From positions 124,001 to 188,000 of the forward strand of contig QHMH01000005.1 in the NCBI GenBank assembly GCA_003258795.1: a DNA stretch of 64,000 bases, given 5' to 3'. The position numbers and the translations under genes were made by a program. Within the stretch, counting starts at the first letter, position 1; each line of letters opens with the position of its first letter. The DNA comes from Candidatus Melainabacteria bacterium (GTDB lineage: Bacteria > Cyanobacteriota > Vampirovibrionia > Gastranaerophilales > Gastranaerophilaceae). The notes under the pieces were generated by a model. That model saw only the letters and a list, made by a program, of their open reading frames with translations, did not search any database and was not told the DNA's origin. Positions 9,263 through 18,221 of the stretch are shown here, one piece after another.

Positions 9263-9889
9263 CTATGTGTATTTTGGAGCTGTACTTTCTGCCCATTTCG
9301 TTGCAGAATCTTGTGCAGATTGTTGCTCTGCTTCCAAACTTTTTGCCAAGGTTTCAAGAGTGTTCAATCTCAATTCAAGTCTTGTTTCCTCTTTTTTCAA
9401 CTGTTTCAACTCTACTTGTTGTTGAGTTGTTTGGTCTCTATTAACCTGTTGTTTTATTGCATTGATTTGTTGCAAGTTGTTTTGATATTGATTGTAAGCT
9501 GAAGTTTGAACTTGTTGGCTTTCTGTTTTTGCTTGTTCATACTGAGCTTCTGCAATCTCTACCGCTTTTTGTGCATCTTCAATTGTTTGTTGATCAGCTC
9601 CAGAATTTTTAGCATTTTGAAGAGCCTTTCTTGCATCAGAAAGTGTTGAACTTGCTGTCGATACATAATTTTGTGCGTTTTGCAAAGAAGCATTATAACA
9701 TTCAGACATCATCATCGTCTGATTTGAACAAATCGTATCAAACGAATCTTTGCTTTCTTGAATTGCTGCTTCCATATCCGAAATTTCTTCCGTTGTCTGA
9801 TTTTTTTGCAAAGTCAACAACGCCATTTCAGTATTGACATCATTCAATTTAGTTGTATTGGTTTGCCATATAAGAAACCCGATTGACAT
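9263..9889 (-). CDS. Coiled-coil protein of unknown function, sigma-28 promoter group
   Basis: 208 residues, almost entirely predicted helix with heptad-like Gln/Lys/Glu/Ala composition (residues ~15-60 and ~80-195). No signal peptide, no transmembrane segment and no catalytic motif. Cysteines occur only in ICSNQTMMMSEC near residue 55-65. The start is well supported by AAAAAGGAG before ATG 9889. Upstream is a sigma-28 type promoter (9921-9948), shared in form with the genes at 36189, 38097, 46790, 52942 and 58039, which argues for a common regulon. Composition resembles a secreted or structural filament-associated protein, but that is inference. Not recognised as any named family. Confidence 0.75.
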   Translation of the reverse strand: MSIGFLIWQTNTTKLNDVNTEMALLTLQKNQTTEEISDMEAAIQESKDSFDTICSNQTMMMSECYNASLQNAQNYVSTASSTLSDARKALQNAKNSGADQQTIEDAQKAVEIAEAQYEQAKTESQQVQTSAYNQYQNNLQQINAIKQQVNRDQTTQQQVELKQLKKEETRLELRLNTLETLAKSLEAEQQSAQDSATKWAESTAPKYT

Positions 9890-9920
9890 AAATGCTCCTT
9901 TTTAATTAGCTGTAACCATG

Positions 9921-9948
9921 TCTACGGCAGGTTTTACGGTTTTCTTTA
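9921..9948 (-). promoter_or_regulatory. Sigma-28 (FliA/SigD) type promoter
   Basis: Minus strand: TAAAGAAA (9948-9941), 12-base spacer, GCCGTAGA (9928-9921), 31 bases before ATG 9889. The FliA consensus is TAAAGTTT-N11-GCCGATAA. Confidence 0.68.
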
Positions 9949-9994
9949 ATTTTTTGGAAAGTTTTGTAAAGTTATGTTACAAAACAGTTTTTTA

Positions 9995-11068
9995 TTAAAC
10001 ACCCATGAGTCGCTTCAAGTCTTCTGGATGAGATGATTTTGCAAGAGCATCATCGAATGTAATCAACTTTCTTTTGTAAAGAGATGCCAAATTCATTTCC
10101 AAAGTTTGCATACCAATATTTTGATTCATTTGAATTGTAGAATAAATCTGAGCAGCTTTAGATTCTCTAATCAAGTTTGCTACTGCAGAATTAACTAACA
10201 TAATTTCTTGCGCCATGATTCTGCCTTTTTTCTTTCCATTAGGTTGCAATCTTGGAAGAAGTGTTTGAGCAAATACTGCAACTAAGGATGAAGACAACTG
10301 TGTTCTAATTTGAGCTTGTTGTCCTTCTGGAAATACGTCAACAATACGGTCAATTGTTTGACTGGCAGAAGATGTGTGCAATGTTCCGAAAACAAGGTGA
10401 CCAGTTTCTGCTGCAGTTAGAGCAAGACCAATTGTTTCAAAATCTCTCATCTCACCTACAAGAATAATATCTGGATCTTCTCTTAATGCAGATTTAAGTG
10501 CATTAGCAAATGACCTTGTATCTTGACCCAATTCTCTTTGGTGAACAACACTTCTTTTCGACGTGTGAATAAATTCGATAGGGTCTTCAATTGTCAAAAT
10601 GTGTTCAGATCTTGTAGAGTTTATATAGTTAATCATAGCCGCAAGTGTGGTTGATTTACCACTACCAGTTGGACCTGTTACCAATATCAAACCTCTTGGT
10701 TTTTCTGCAACTGTTTTACAAATTTCAGGTAGTCCCAACTCTTCCATTGTTGGTGCAGTCGAAACAATTCTACGGAATGCAGCTGCATAATTTCCTTTAT
10801 CTTTATAGATATTTACCCTAAAACGACATAAATCCTGTAAACCGTAAGAAAAATCTAATTCCCAATCTTGTTCCAGTTTTCTTCTTGCTTCGTTTGACAA
10901 CATTGGAAATAACAAAGTTTCCATATTATCAGGAGAAAATGGTGGATAATCTAAACTTTTCAATTTACCATCAACCCTAATAACAGGTGGTAAACCTGCA
11001 GAAACGTGCAAGTCGCTGCCTTCCATTTCAACGACTAAACCTAATAATTCTTCGATAGTTACAAGCAT
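9995..11068 (-). CDS. pilT: Type IV pilus retraction ATPase PilT
   Basis: Hexameric cytoplasmic ATPase that depolymerises type IV pili for twitching motility or DNA uptake. 357 residues, normal length. Walker A TGPTGSGKST at residues 131-140, Asp/His boxes EHILTIEDPIEF and HLVFGTLHTSSA, Walker B DPDIILVGEMRD, and the PilT-type C-terminal signature AVANLIRESKAAQIYSTIQ. Start supported by AAGAGGT before ATG 11068. It stands alone here: no other pilus gene lies within the window, as is common for pilT. Close paralogue PilU cannot be excluded, but the C-terminal signature favours PilT. Confidence 0.93.
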   Translation of the reverse strand: MLVTIEELLGLVVEMEGSDLHVSAGLPPVIRVDGKLKSLDYPPFSPDNMETLLFPMLSNEARRKLEQDWELDFSYGLQDLCRFRVNIYKDKGNYAAAFRRIVSTAPTMEELGLPEICKTVAEKPRGLILVTGPTGSGKSTTLAAMINYINSTRSEHILTIEDPIEFIHTSKRSVVHQRELGQDTRSFANALKSALREDPDIILVGEMRDFETIGLALTAAETGHLVFGTLHTSSASQTIDRIVDVFPEGQQAQIRTQLSSSLVAVFAQTLLPRLQPNGKKKGRIMAQEIMLVNSAVANLIRESKAAQIYSTIQMNQNIGMQTLEMNLASLYKRKLITFDDALAKSSHPEDLKRLMGV

Positions 11069-11154
11069 TTTTACCTCTTAATTAAACAATGTACGAGTAT
11101 TATAGTACAAATTTTCCTAAATTAAAACATATTAAGTCTGTAAAGAAATATTAA

Positions 11155-11168
11155 ATGGGCATGCCCAT
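11155..11168. repeat. 14-bp perfect palindrome in a divergent intergenic region
   Basis: ATGGGCATGCCCAT lies between the divergent pilT and the 150-residue unknown gene, about 27 bases upstream of a TATAAT (11195-11200). The position suits an operator; no regulator is identified. Confidence 0.45.
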
Positions 11169-11217
11169 AAATTTAAATTGGGACTTTTTTCTTTTATAAT
11201 GGAGATGGAGAGTACAA

Positions 11218-11670
11218 TTGCAAATTTTAGATGAAAAAAACACGGAAAGCACAGAGTCATTCTCAACTCTCGCAACTCCGTCAATTATTGCTAATAGTCC
11301 AACCCCTGTTTCGCACAGAAGGGTTGCGGACAACTATATAGTTATTAAAAGATTGTATAAAACTCAATCGGTTAAGTCTGGACTACTTAACAGTGAAAAA
11401 GAGCTTTTGAATAAATACAACCTAAAGCCTCTTGCTGAACTCTCAATTCAAGAGGAAAATAAAGAAATCATGAAATTAAAAATGGCATCATTTTCTGAAG
11501 ATGAACAACTCGCTTCTGATGCCGATTTAATTATACAAATTAGAGCGAAAGAATTAAGATTTATCCTTTCAAGCCGTTATGCAACATATTTTTCAGAAAT
11601 AAATGATGGGTATCGAGCTTTAGAAAGATATTTTGAAGAAATTACAAAATTTTACAGACTTCCATATTAG
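11218..11670 (+). CDS. Hypothetical protein, 150 residues
   Basis: Soluble protein with no recognised domain. The first ~30 residues are Ser/Thr/Pro-rich and probably disordered; the rest is helical and charged (residues ~55-150, ending EEITKFYRLPY). Start is TTG at 11218: no in-frame ATG exists until deep in the protein, and GGAG at 11207-11210 gives a 7-base spacing. A TATAAT at 11195-11200 and a 14-bp palindrome lie just upstream. 65 bases separate it from the following membrane protein gene. Existence moderately supported by promoter and ribosome site; function unknown. Confidence 0.62.
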   Translation: MQILDEKNTESTESFSTLATPSIIANSPTPVSHRRVADNYIVIKRLYKTQSVKSGLLNSEKELLNKYNLKPLAELSIQEENKEIMKLKMASFSEDEQLASDADLIIQIRAKELRFILSSRYATYFSEINDGYRALERYFEEITKFYRLPY

Positions 11671-11735
11671 ATTAGGCAATTTTTTTTAATAGGTTGTTTT
11701 TATATAGTTAAGAAATACACTATTATGGAGAAGGT

Positions 11736-12566
11736 ATGCAGGTAAGTTCAATAAACTTTGGAACGACAAGCCATGTTCAAAAAAACAACCATAACCTGCA
11801 TCATGCACCCGAAGTTAAGCAACCAGATGCACCAACGAAGGTTAAAGCCGGTGTTCTTGCAACTACGATTTTAGGTGTTGCTGGTGGTGTTGCAATGTGC
11901 TTTAAAAGAAATGGGCACTCTATAAACCCAGTAAAAATTTTAAAAGATATCAAAAATAGCGGGTTTGGAAAACTTGACTATGATTGGAAAAATGTTATAA
12001 CAATTGCCACAAGTTCTGTTATTGGCGGACTTGCAGGTGGCGCAATATTTGATAAAAAGGAAAATATGAAGGCTAAAATTCGTGAAGCATCTATCCAAGT
12101 GCTTGCGAACATTTTAATTCCTTTAGGATGCGTTGCTGGTGGTACAAAATTTTATGACAAAAAAATTCAAACACCTTTGCTAAAAAAACTAAAACAATTT
12201 ACAAAAGACGGTAAAGTCAATACAAATGGCAAATTAGCAAACATGTTAAAGGTTGCAACTACGGCTCTATTATTGAGTACTGCAACTGTTGGCGGTAACA
12301 AAGTTACAAATATTATGAACGAAAAAATCTACAACATAAAAGATGACAGAAAAGTTAAAATTGCAGATTTTTCAGGTAACATTGATGACACTTGTCTTGC
12401 TATTACAACTGGATTTGGTGCTCAAAACATTGTTGGAAAAGTTGTAAGTCGTATTATTCCAATAGCTCTTATGGTTTGTGGATATTCTACCGGCGTAGTT
12501 CAAGAATGGCCTGACGACATTAAAGAATCAAGAAAAGCTGACCCAACTAAACCTTTTAGATTATAG
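11736..12566 (+). CDS. Multi-pass membrane protein of unknown function with N-terminal SSINFG motif
   Basis: 276 residues. After MQVSSINFG and a His/Asn-rich linker there are about five hydrophobic, Gly/Ala-rich segments: ~42-57, ~85-103, ~118-133, ~165-185 and ~240-258, the kind seen in small-residue-packed membrane helices. There is no cleavable signal peptide. AGAAGG precedes ATG 11736. The short N-terminal motif recurs in two otherwise unrelated proteins of the window (51400 and 61646). I recognise no family; probably a lineage-specific inner-membrane protein. Confidence 0.7.
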   Translation: MQVSSINFGTTSHVQKNNHNLHHAPEVKQPDAPTKVKAGVLATTILGVAGGVAMCFKRNGHSINPVKILKDIKNSGFGKLDYDWKNVITIATSSVIGGLAGGAIFDKKENMKAKIREASIQVLANILIPLGCVAGGTKFYDKKIQTPLLKKLKQFTKDGKVNTNGKLANMLKVATTALLLSTATVGGNKVTNIMNEKIYNIKDDRKVKIADFSGNIDDTCLAITTGFGAQNIVGKVVSRIIPIALMVCGYSTGVVQEWPDDIKESRKADPTKPFRL

Positions 12567-12577
12567 TCTGTTGTTCG

Positions 12578-12605
12578 TTGAAAAATTTTCTTGTTTGTTT
12601 ATACT
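12578..12605 (+). promoter_or_regulatory. Sigma-70 promoter of proB, probable leaderless transcript
   Basis: TTGAAA (12578-12583), 16-base spacer, TATACT (12600-12605). Six bases separate the -10 from ATG 12612, and no Shine-Dalgarno exists, so the mRNA would start at or next to the start codon. Confidence 0.6.
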
Positions 12606-12611
12606 CAAAGT

Positions 12612-13745
12612 ATGGATAGAGATAAATTTAAAGACGCAAAACGAATTGTAATAAAGTTTGGCACAAATGTTTTGACAAACGATGAAGGACAAATTTCGCT
12701 TCCACGAGTTTATTCCTTTATTGAAGATGTTCACAAGCTAAAAAAGCAAGGTAAAGAAATCATACTTGTAACATCTGGTGCTGTTGGACTTGGAAAAAAG
12801 AAGTTAGGAATAAAATCTACCGTTGCAATGAAGCAGGCTTGCGCAGCAATTGGGCAAAGCAAATTGATGTCTATTTATGAAGATGCGTTTGAACAATATA
12901 ATCAAATTGTTGCTCAAATTCTTTTGGTTGAAGAAGATTTTTCTCAACGTATGCAATATTTAAGCATTCAAACAACTCTGAATAAACTTTTGGAATTAGG
13001 AGTTATACCAATTATTAACCAAAACGACACCGTATCTCCTGTATGGCATGATGACAATGACGAGCACGAAGCTTGTTTTGCAGACAATGATAAACTCTCT
13101 GCAATTGTTGCAAGTGCATTAAATGCTGATATGCTTGTTATACTATCCGATATTGATGCACTTTACGATTCAAACCCTAAAGATAACCCTAATGCTAAAC
13201 CAATTTATGAAGTTGAAGAGTTAACAGATAAGATTATCAGTTATGCCTCTGGAGTTTCTAATGCAGGAAGAGGCGGAATGAAAACAAAACTTGAAGCCGC
13301 AAAGCTTGTGACAAGATCTGGCGGAACTGTTGTAATAGCCTCTGGAATGATTCCTTCAGTTCTTTTAAAGATTTTCAATGGTGAAAGATTGGGAACACTA
13401 TTTTTACCAAAGAAAAACGCCCTATCAGGTAAAAAACGTTGGATTGGTTATTCTACAAATATTTATGCAAAACTCGTTGTTGATAATGGGGCAAAAAAAG
13501 CTATTTTGGAAAATGAAAAAAGCTTGTTACCTATCGGTGTTCTGAAAATTATAAATGAATTTTCAAAAGGTGATGTTGTATCCCTTATTGACGAATCAAT
13601 GAAAGAATTTGCAAGAGGAATAGTTAATTACAACTCAAACGACTGTAAAAAGATCATCGGCAAACATTCTGACAATATGGAAAACCTTATAGGGCACAAA
13701 GGCTATGATGCTATAATTACGAGGGATAATATAACGGTTCTATAA
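12612..13745 (+). CDS. proB: Glutamate 5-kinase
   Basis: First enzyme of proline biosynthesis: ATP-dependent phosphorylation of glutamate to gamma-glutamyl phosphate. 377 residues from ATG 12612; a TTG seven codons upstream adds nothing conserved. The amino-acid-kinase domain starts KRIVIKFGTNVLTND, with LVTSGAVGLG, PIINQNDTVS, NDKLSAIVA and GRGGMKTKLEAA. A C-terminal PUA domain (~270-377) follows, as in E. coli ProB. Directly upstream of proA, with 3 bases between stop and start. Control by feedback inhibition is known for the family; here the promoter looks leaderless. Confidence 0.95.
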   Translation: MDRDKFKDAKRIVIKFGTNVLTNDEGQISLPRVYSFIEDVHKLKKQGKEIILVTSGAVGLGKKKLGIKSTVAMKQACAAIGQSKLMSIYEDAFEQYNQIVAQILLVEEDFSQRMQYLSIQTTLNKLLELGVIPIINQNDTVSPVWHDDNDEHEACFADNDKLSAIVASALNADMLVILSDIDALYDSNPKDNPNAKPIYEVEELTDKIISYASGVSNAGRGGMKTKLEAAKLVTRSGGTVVIASGMIPSVLLKIFNGERLGTLFLPKKNALSGKKRWIGYSTNIYAKLVVDNGAKKAILENEKSLLPIGVLKIINEFSKGDVVSLIDESMKEFARGIVNYNSNDCKKIIGKHSDNMENLIGHKGYDAIITRDNITVL

Positions 13746-13748
13746 TTT

Positions 13749-14981
13749 ATGGATATTGAAATTTTAAAAAAACTTAAAGCTGCAAGCAAAAAAAATATCT
13801 CAATTGAAACAAGAAACAAAGTTTTACTGCATATTGCTGAAGAACTTGAAAAATCTGATGCCTTTGAGGCAAATAAAAGAGATTTAGAAAATGCAAAAAA
13901 TTTGCTTGAAGAAGGTAAAATTTCAAAATCAGTTTACCATAGACTTGAATTAACAGAGAACAAATTCAAATCTATGATTGACGGACTTAAAGATTTAGTT
14001 AAACTTGAAGATCCTGTAAACAAAGTTCTATTAAGAAGAAAGCTTGATGATGACTTGACCTTATACAAGGTAAGCTGCCCAATCGGTGTTCTTGCCGTAA
14101 TCTTTGAGGCACGCCCTGATGTAATTGTTCAGGTTGCAGGTCTTGCAATAAAATCCTCCAACGCACTAATTTTAAAAGGAGGAAAAGAGGTTCGAGAAAC
14201 TAACACTGCAATTTTTTCTGCAATTATGAAAGCTATAAAATCCGTTGAAGATTTTCCACAAGATATGATTTATCAAATCTATACAAGAGATGAAGTAACT
14301 CAACTTTTAAATTCTGATGAATATATTGACTTAATAATTCCTCGTGGTGGTAAAAATCTTGTAAAATATATAAAAGAAAACACAAAAATACCTGTTATGG
14401 GGCATGCAGACGGAATTTGTCATATCTTCGTCGACTCTTTTGCAGACTTTGAAAAAGCAAAAAGAATAATTATTGATGCTAAATGTCAATATCCAAGTGC
14501 TTGTAATTCAGTTGAAACTGTTTTAATACACAAAGATTTTTCACAAAAACAAGAACTGATAAAAGCCTTAGAAGATGCTAATATAAAGATAAATACATCT
14601 CCAACCTCTTGGCAACATGAATATGGATCATTAGAGTTAAGTTTAAAGATTGTTGACAATGTTGATGATGCAATAACGCATATAAACACTTATGGATCTG
14701 GTCATACAGACGCTATTGTGACCGAAAACAAAACAAATGCTGAAAAATTTCTTTCACAAGTTGATTCAGCAGGAGTATATCATAATGCCTCTACAAGATT
14801 CGCTGATGGATACCGTTATGGGTTTGGTGCTGAGGTTGGCATTGCAACCGGAAAAATTCATGCAAGAGGTCCGGTTGGTTTAGATGGGTTAACTATCTAC
14901 AAATACAAACTTATTGGTTCTGGAAATATCGTAAAAGATTACGTCGATAACATTAAAACCTTTAAGCACGTTGATTTTTAA
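13749..14981 (+). CDS. proA: Gamma-glutamyl phosphate reductase
   Basis: Second proline-pathway enzyme: NADPH reduction of gamma-glutamyl phosphate to glutamate semialdehyde. 410 residues, normal length, aldehyde-dehydrogenase fold. Visible: CPIGVLAVIFEARPDV, LILKGGKE, LIIPRGGKNLV, and QYPSACNSVETVL carrying the catalytic cysteine. ADGYRYGFGAEVGIATGKIHARG is split by only a few residues from the family C-terminal consensus. In operon with proB; the 3' end overlaps convergent rimO by 4 bases. Confidence 0.96.
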   Translation: MDIEILKKLKAASKKNISIETRNKVLLHIAEELEKSDAFEANKRDLENAKNLLEEGKISKSVYHRLELTENKFKSMIDGLKDLVKLEDPVNKVLLRRKLDDDLTLYKVSCPIGVLAVIFEARPDVIVQVAGLAIKSSNALILKGGKEVRETNTAIFSAIMKAIKSVEDFPQDMIYQIYTRDEVTQLLNSDEYIDLIIPRGGKNLVKYIKENTKIPVMGHADGICHIFVDSFADFEKAKRIIIDAKCQYPSACNSVETVLIHKDFSQKQELIKALEDANIKINTSPTSWQHEYGSLELSLKIVDNVDDAITHINTYGSGHTDAIVTENKTNAEKFLSQVDSAGVYHNASTRFADGYRYGFGAEVGIATGKIHARGPVGLDGLTIYKYKLIGSGNIVKDYVDNIKTFKHVDF

Positions 14982-16267
14982 ACTTCACCATACAAGTCAT
15001 ACTCATCAACCGATGTAATTTTAACTTGCTCAATATCTCCTGGAATTAGTTCTCTATCAGTAGATATGTAAACTTGTCCATCGATTTCCGCTGCATCTCT
15101 TTGAGAACGTGCAATTGCAACACCATCATCTGTCATATATTCAACCATACAAGGTATAGTTTTTCCAATGAATGTTTCATTTATTTCTTTTGAAATTCTT
15201 TGTTGCAATAACATTAGCCTTTTTTGACGTGCTAATTTTACCGATTTTTTAATTTGTGGTTTAAGAGAATAGGAATCTGTTCCCTTTTCTCTTGAATATG
15301 TAAATGCACCCATTCTGTCAAATCTAACTTTTTCCACAAAATTATAAAGATGCTCAAATTCTTCATCAGTTTCAGTCGGATAACCGGTAATCAAAGTTGT
15401 TCTCACTGTAACATTAGGAATCTTTTCACGTATTCTTTTAACAAGTTTTTCATAATCTTCAACAGGTCTGTTCATAGCTTTCAAAACTCGTGGGTGTGAA
15501 TGTTGAAGTGGGATATCGATATATTTAACAACTTTGTCAAGTTTTGCAATTGTTTCTAAAAGCTCATCTGTCATCATTGAAGGGTGAGTGTACATAATTC
15601 TTATCCAAGTTAAATCCTCAATATCATTTAGCTTTTTCAAAAGTTCTGGCAACATAGGCTTGTTATATAAGTCTATTCCATAATAAGTTGTATCCTGTGC
15701 AATAAGAACAATTTCGGATACACCTTTTTCAACCATACTTTTTGCTTCATTAACTATATCTTCAATTTTTCTTGAAACATATTTTCCTCTCAATTTTGGA
15801 ATGATACAGTACCCACAATTGTAATTACATCCATCAGCAATTTTTATAAAAGATGATGCCCCAACTGTGATTTGTTGTCTTGAAATTTGTTCAGGATAAG
15901 TATATTCAGGAATTTTTGAAATACATTCCTTATACTCATCACTTTTTAATACTTCCAAAATTTCTTTAAAATCAGTAGTTCCAAGCATTGCCGAAATTTC
16001 TGGAATAGCTTCCTTAAGCTCATGCCTGTATTTTTGTGAAAGGCAACCAGTAACAATAATTTTCTTTCCTCTTTGAGCAAGCTCAAGTATTGTATCAACT
16101 GATTCTTTTTCTGCATCATGAATAAACGAACACGTATTAACAATGACAACATCTGCCTTTGTATCATCTAATGTAATCTCATATCCGTTTTCAGCTAAAT
16201 ATCCTAACATCAATTCTGCATCTACAAGATTTTTAGGACATCCATGGTTTATAAGTGCAATCTTCAT
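14978..16267 (-). CDS. rimO: Ribosomal protein S12 methylthiotransferase
   Basis: Radical SAM methylthiotransferase modifying an aspartate of ribosomal protein uS12. 429 residues. N-terminal UPF0004 domain with cluster ligands Cys10, Cys46 and Cys75, the radical SAM motif CNYNCGYC (Cys147, Cys151, Cys154), and a C-terminal TRAM domain (~365-429). NHGCPKNLVDAE at the N-terminus is the RimO rather than MiaB form. The gene ends inside the proA stop on the opposite strand. Start ATG 16267 matches the family N-terminus; GGAGAAAA precedes it. Confidence 0.94.
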   Translation of the reverse strand: MKIALINHGCPKNLVDAELMLGYLAENGYEITLDDTKADVVIVNTCSFIHDAEKESVDTILELAQRGKKIIVTGCLSQKYRHELKEAIPEISAMLGTTDFKEILEVLKSDEYKECISKIPEYTYPEQISRQQITVGASSFIKIADGCNYNCGYCIIPKLRGKYVSRKIEDIVNEAKSMVEKGVSEIVLIAQDTTYYGIDLYNKPMLPELLKKLNDIEDLTWIRIMYTHPSMMTDELLETIAKLDKVVKYIDIPLQHSHPRVLKAMNRPVEDYEKLVKRIREKIPNVTVRTTLITGYPTETDEEFEHLYNFVEKVRFDRMGAFTYSREKGTDSYSLKPQIKKSVKLARQKRLMLLQQRISKEINETFIGKTIPCMVEYMTDDGVAIARSQRDAAEIDGQVYISTDRELIPGDIEQVKITSVDEYDLYGEV

Positions 16268-16374
16268 AAAATTTTCTCCAAAAAAATTATACCCTAAACA
16301 TATAATTGACCGACGGATTTTTTATATTGATGAAACAATATAATAATTTTGAGGTAAAAATAAGGGGGTAAAAA

Positions 16375-16515
16375 ATGGATAAATACATTTGTACTGTGTG
16401 TCGTTACGTATATGACCCAGCTGAAAACAATAATATTAAATTTGAGGATTTACCAGACGATTATGTTTGTCCAATCTGTGGAGTAACTAAAGAAAATTTT
16501 GAAAAAGCTAATTAG
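16375..16515 (+). CDS. Rubredoxin
   Basis: 46-residue one-iron electron carrier. The sequence begins MDKYICTVCRYVYDPA and contains DLPDDYVCPICG: two CxxC pairs (Cys6/Cys9 and Cys32/Cys35) coordinate the Fe(Cys)4 centre, with the typical Tyr and Asp-Leu-Pro spacing. Slightly shorter than the usual 52-54 residues because the middle loop (AENNNIKFED) lacks the GxPxxGI segment. AAGGGGG lies just before ATG 16375. An inverted repeat TATATTG-N6-CAATATA (16323-16342) lies upstream and could be an operator. Rubredoxins in anaerobes usually serve rubrerythrin or superoxide reductase in oxygen and peroxide defence; no partner lies adjacent. Its stop overlaps the convergent glycosyltransferase by 8 bases. 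Confidence 0.92.
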   Translation: MDKYICTVCRYVYDPAENNNIKFEDLPDDYVCPICGVTKENFEKAN

Positions 16516-17197
16516 TAAAAGCTCTTATATACCATTTAAGATAACGGGGAAGCCATTTAATAAGTTTAAATCGGCTTTCTCCTTTTTTTCTATCATACCA
16601 AGATGTTGGAACTTCATTTATTCGAGCTTTTGACAAATGAGCCTTGACAACAAGTTCAATCCCTAATTCAAAGCCTCCACTACTTTCAATATTTTGTTTT
16701 CTCAAAAAATCTTTTTTATATAACTTGAAACTATTTGTTGCATCATGAACTGGAACTTTTGCAAAATAATGCAATGTCAAACCTGCTACTTTTGACATTA
16801 GACCTTTTATGAAAGGTCCTCCAATCTGTTTTCCCCCTTTCATGTATCTTGATGCACAAACTATGTCAGAATTATTTTTTTCAGCCATTTCATACATATC
16901 ATTTATTACATAAGGGGGGTCGCATAAATCCGCCATCGTAACAACTGCATATTTTGTATCAGTTGTTTCAAGTCCAAATTTTATTGCGTTCAATACCCCT
17001 TTTCCATAACCATTTTTAACGAGTTTAATATTCTCCCCTAAATCGTAACCTTTTAAAGCATCAAGAGTATTATCCTCATCAAAGTCATAAATAATTTTTA
17101 CAATATATGGAAATTTAAGTTCTGATTTTATTCTATCGAGGGCTATTTTTATATTTTCACCCTCACAGTATACTGGCATGATAATTGTAATATCCAT
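16508..17197 (-). CDS. Family 2 glycosyltransferase (DPM1-like)
   Basis: 229-residue GT-A fold transferase, about the size of a polyprenyl-phosphate mannose/glucose synthase. N-terminal TIIMPVYCEGENI, IVKIIYDFDEDNT, nucleotide-binding VVTMADLCDPP (DxD-like region) and IVCASRYMKGGKQIGG are visible. No transmembrane tail, so it resembles the soluble DPM1 class. Last gene of a tight minus-strand operon with an NDP-sugar epimerase and dehydrogenase; its ATG shares one base with the epimerase stop. Acceptor unknown, probably a polyprenyl phosphate or surface glycan. Confidence 0.85.
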   Translation of the reverse strand: MDITIIMPVYCEGENIKIALDRIKSELKFPYIVKIIYDFDEDNTLDALKGYDLGENIKLVKNGYGKGVLNAIKFGLETTDTKYAVVTMADLCDPPYVINDMYEMAEKNNSDIVCASRYMKGGKQIGGPFIKGLMSKVAGLTLHYFAKVPVHDATNSFKLYKKDFLRKQNIESSGGFELGIELVVKAHLSKARINEVPTSWYDRKKGESRFKLIKWLPRYLKWYIRAFTN

Positions 17198-18216
17198 TAA
17201 ATTCCACCTGTCTTTATTTGCTCTTTAATCCATGGAATTACTTCATCCAAAACCTCATCAAGAGTTGTATCTGCACTGAAACCTAAAAGTTTTTTCGCTT
17301 TGTCTACACTTGGTACACGTTTTTGCACATCATATTTAAAAGGTTCATCACTCACATAATCAAATGGAGTATCTGGATTTATTTTTTTCCAAATCAATTG
17401 TGCAAGCTCTAAAACAGTGGTTGAGGTTGCAACAGAAAGATTAAAATCCTCATTTATTGCCTCTTCTTTTTCTATACATAGTCTTATACCCCTTGCAAGA
17501 TCTCCTGCATAGGTGTAATGTCTAATTTGATTTCCAGCCCCTAATATATGTAATGGATTTTGTCCTTTTAAAACTTTTTGTACTAAATCAGGAACAACGT
17601 GGCTCATCGCAAGTTTAACATTACCAGATAAAATTTCCTTATCACACAATGCACGTTTTTCACCTGTTCCAACGCAATTGAAAGGTCTAATTATAGTATA
17701 AGGTAATTTATATTGTTCATAAGCGCCTTTGCAAAAATATTCACACGCCAATTTTTGAAAACCGTAAGTTGACATTGGCGGTGGAATTACTTTTTCGTCA
17801 CCTTCTTTAGAAGGATAGATATTGGTTGATTCAAAAACCATACTTGAAGATAAAACATTTATTTTCTTTAGTTTTCCATATTTGAAAGCATTTATTGCTG
17901 CATCAAATGTAGAAGCAATAATTCTTTCATTTTCTGCTAACAAATCATATGCACACTCGTGAAAATAAGAAATTCCTCCAATCATGGCAGCACAAGCTAA
18001 AATGCTGTCACAATCTTTACTCAATTCCTTCATCAACTCAACATCTTTTGCATCACCCTCTATAAAATGATAATTTGGATGGTTATCATAACTTTTTTTA
18101 ACCTTGCCATACTTAGAGTAATTATCTATTCCAACTACAATATGTCCATTAGAGAGCAACTCTTCAACCACATACCCACAAATAAATCCGGCAGAACCTG
18201 TTACTAATATTTTCAT
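17197..18216 (-). CDS. NAD-dependent epimerase/dehydratase (extended SDR)
   Basis: 339 residues from ATG 18216, chosen because GGAGATAGG lies just before it and MKILVTGSAGFICGYV is the natural Rossmann N-terminus (glycine motif GSAGFICG). The active-site region includes SSSMVFES and the tyrosine/lysine of YGFQKLACE (YxxxK form), then IIRPFNCVG. Nucleotide-sugar specificity cannot be read from sequence; UDP-glucose/UDP-glucuronate type epimerases or decarboxylases share this pattern. Central gene of the three-gene sugar operon, overlapping or abutting both neighbours. Confidence 0.86.
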   Translation of the reverse strand: MKILVTGSAGFICGYVVEELLSNGHIVVGIDNYSKYGKVKKSYDNHPNYHFIEGDAKDVELMKELSKDCDSILACAAMIGGISYFHECAYDLLAENERIIASTFDAAINAFKYGKLKKINVLSSSMVFESTNIYPSKEGDEKVIPPPMSTYGFQKLACEYFCKGAYEQYKLPYTIIRPFNCVGTGEKRALCDKEILSGNVKLAMSHVVPDLVQKVLKGQNPLHILGAGNQIRHYTYAGDLARGIRLCIEKEEAINEDFNLSVATSTTVLELAQLIWKKINPDTPFDYVSDEPFKYDVQKRVPSVDKAKKLLGFSADTTLDEVLDEVIPWIKEQIKTGGI

Positions 18217-18221
18217 ATTAC

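Noticed and set aside
11138..11170. A seventh sigma-28 type promoter (TAAAGAAA followed by GCCCATAA)
   Set aside because: The spacer is 14 rather than 11-12 bases and the -10 has CCCA instead of CCGA; the GCCC is part of a palindrome.
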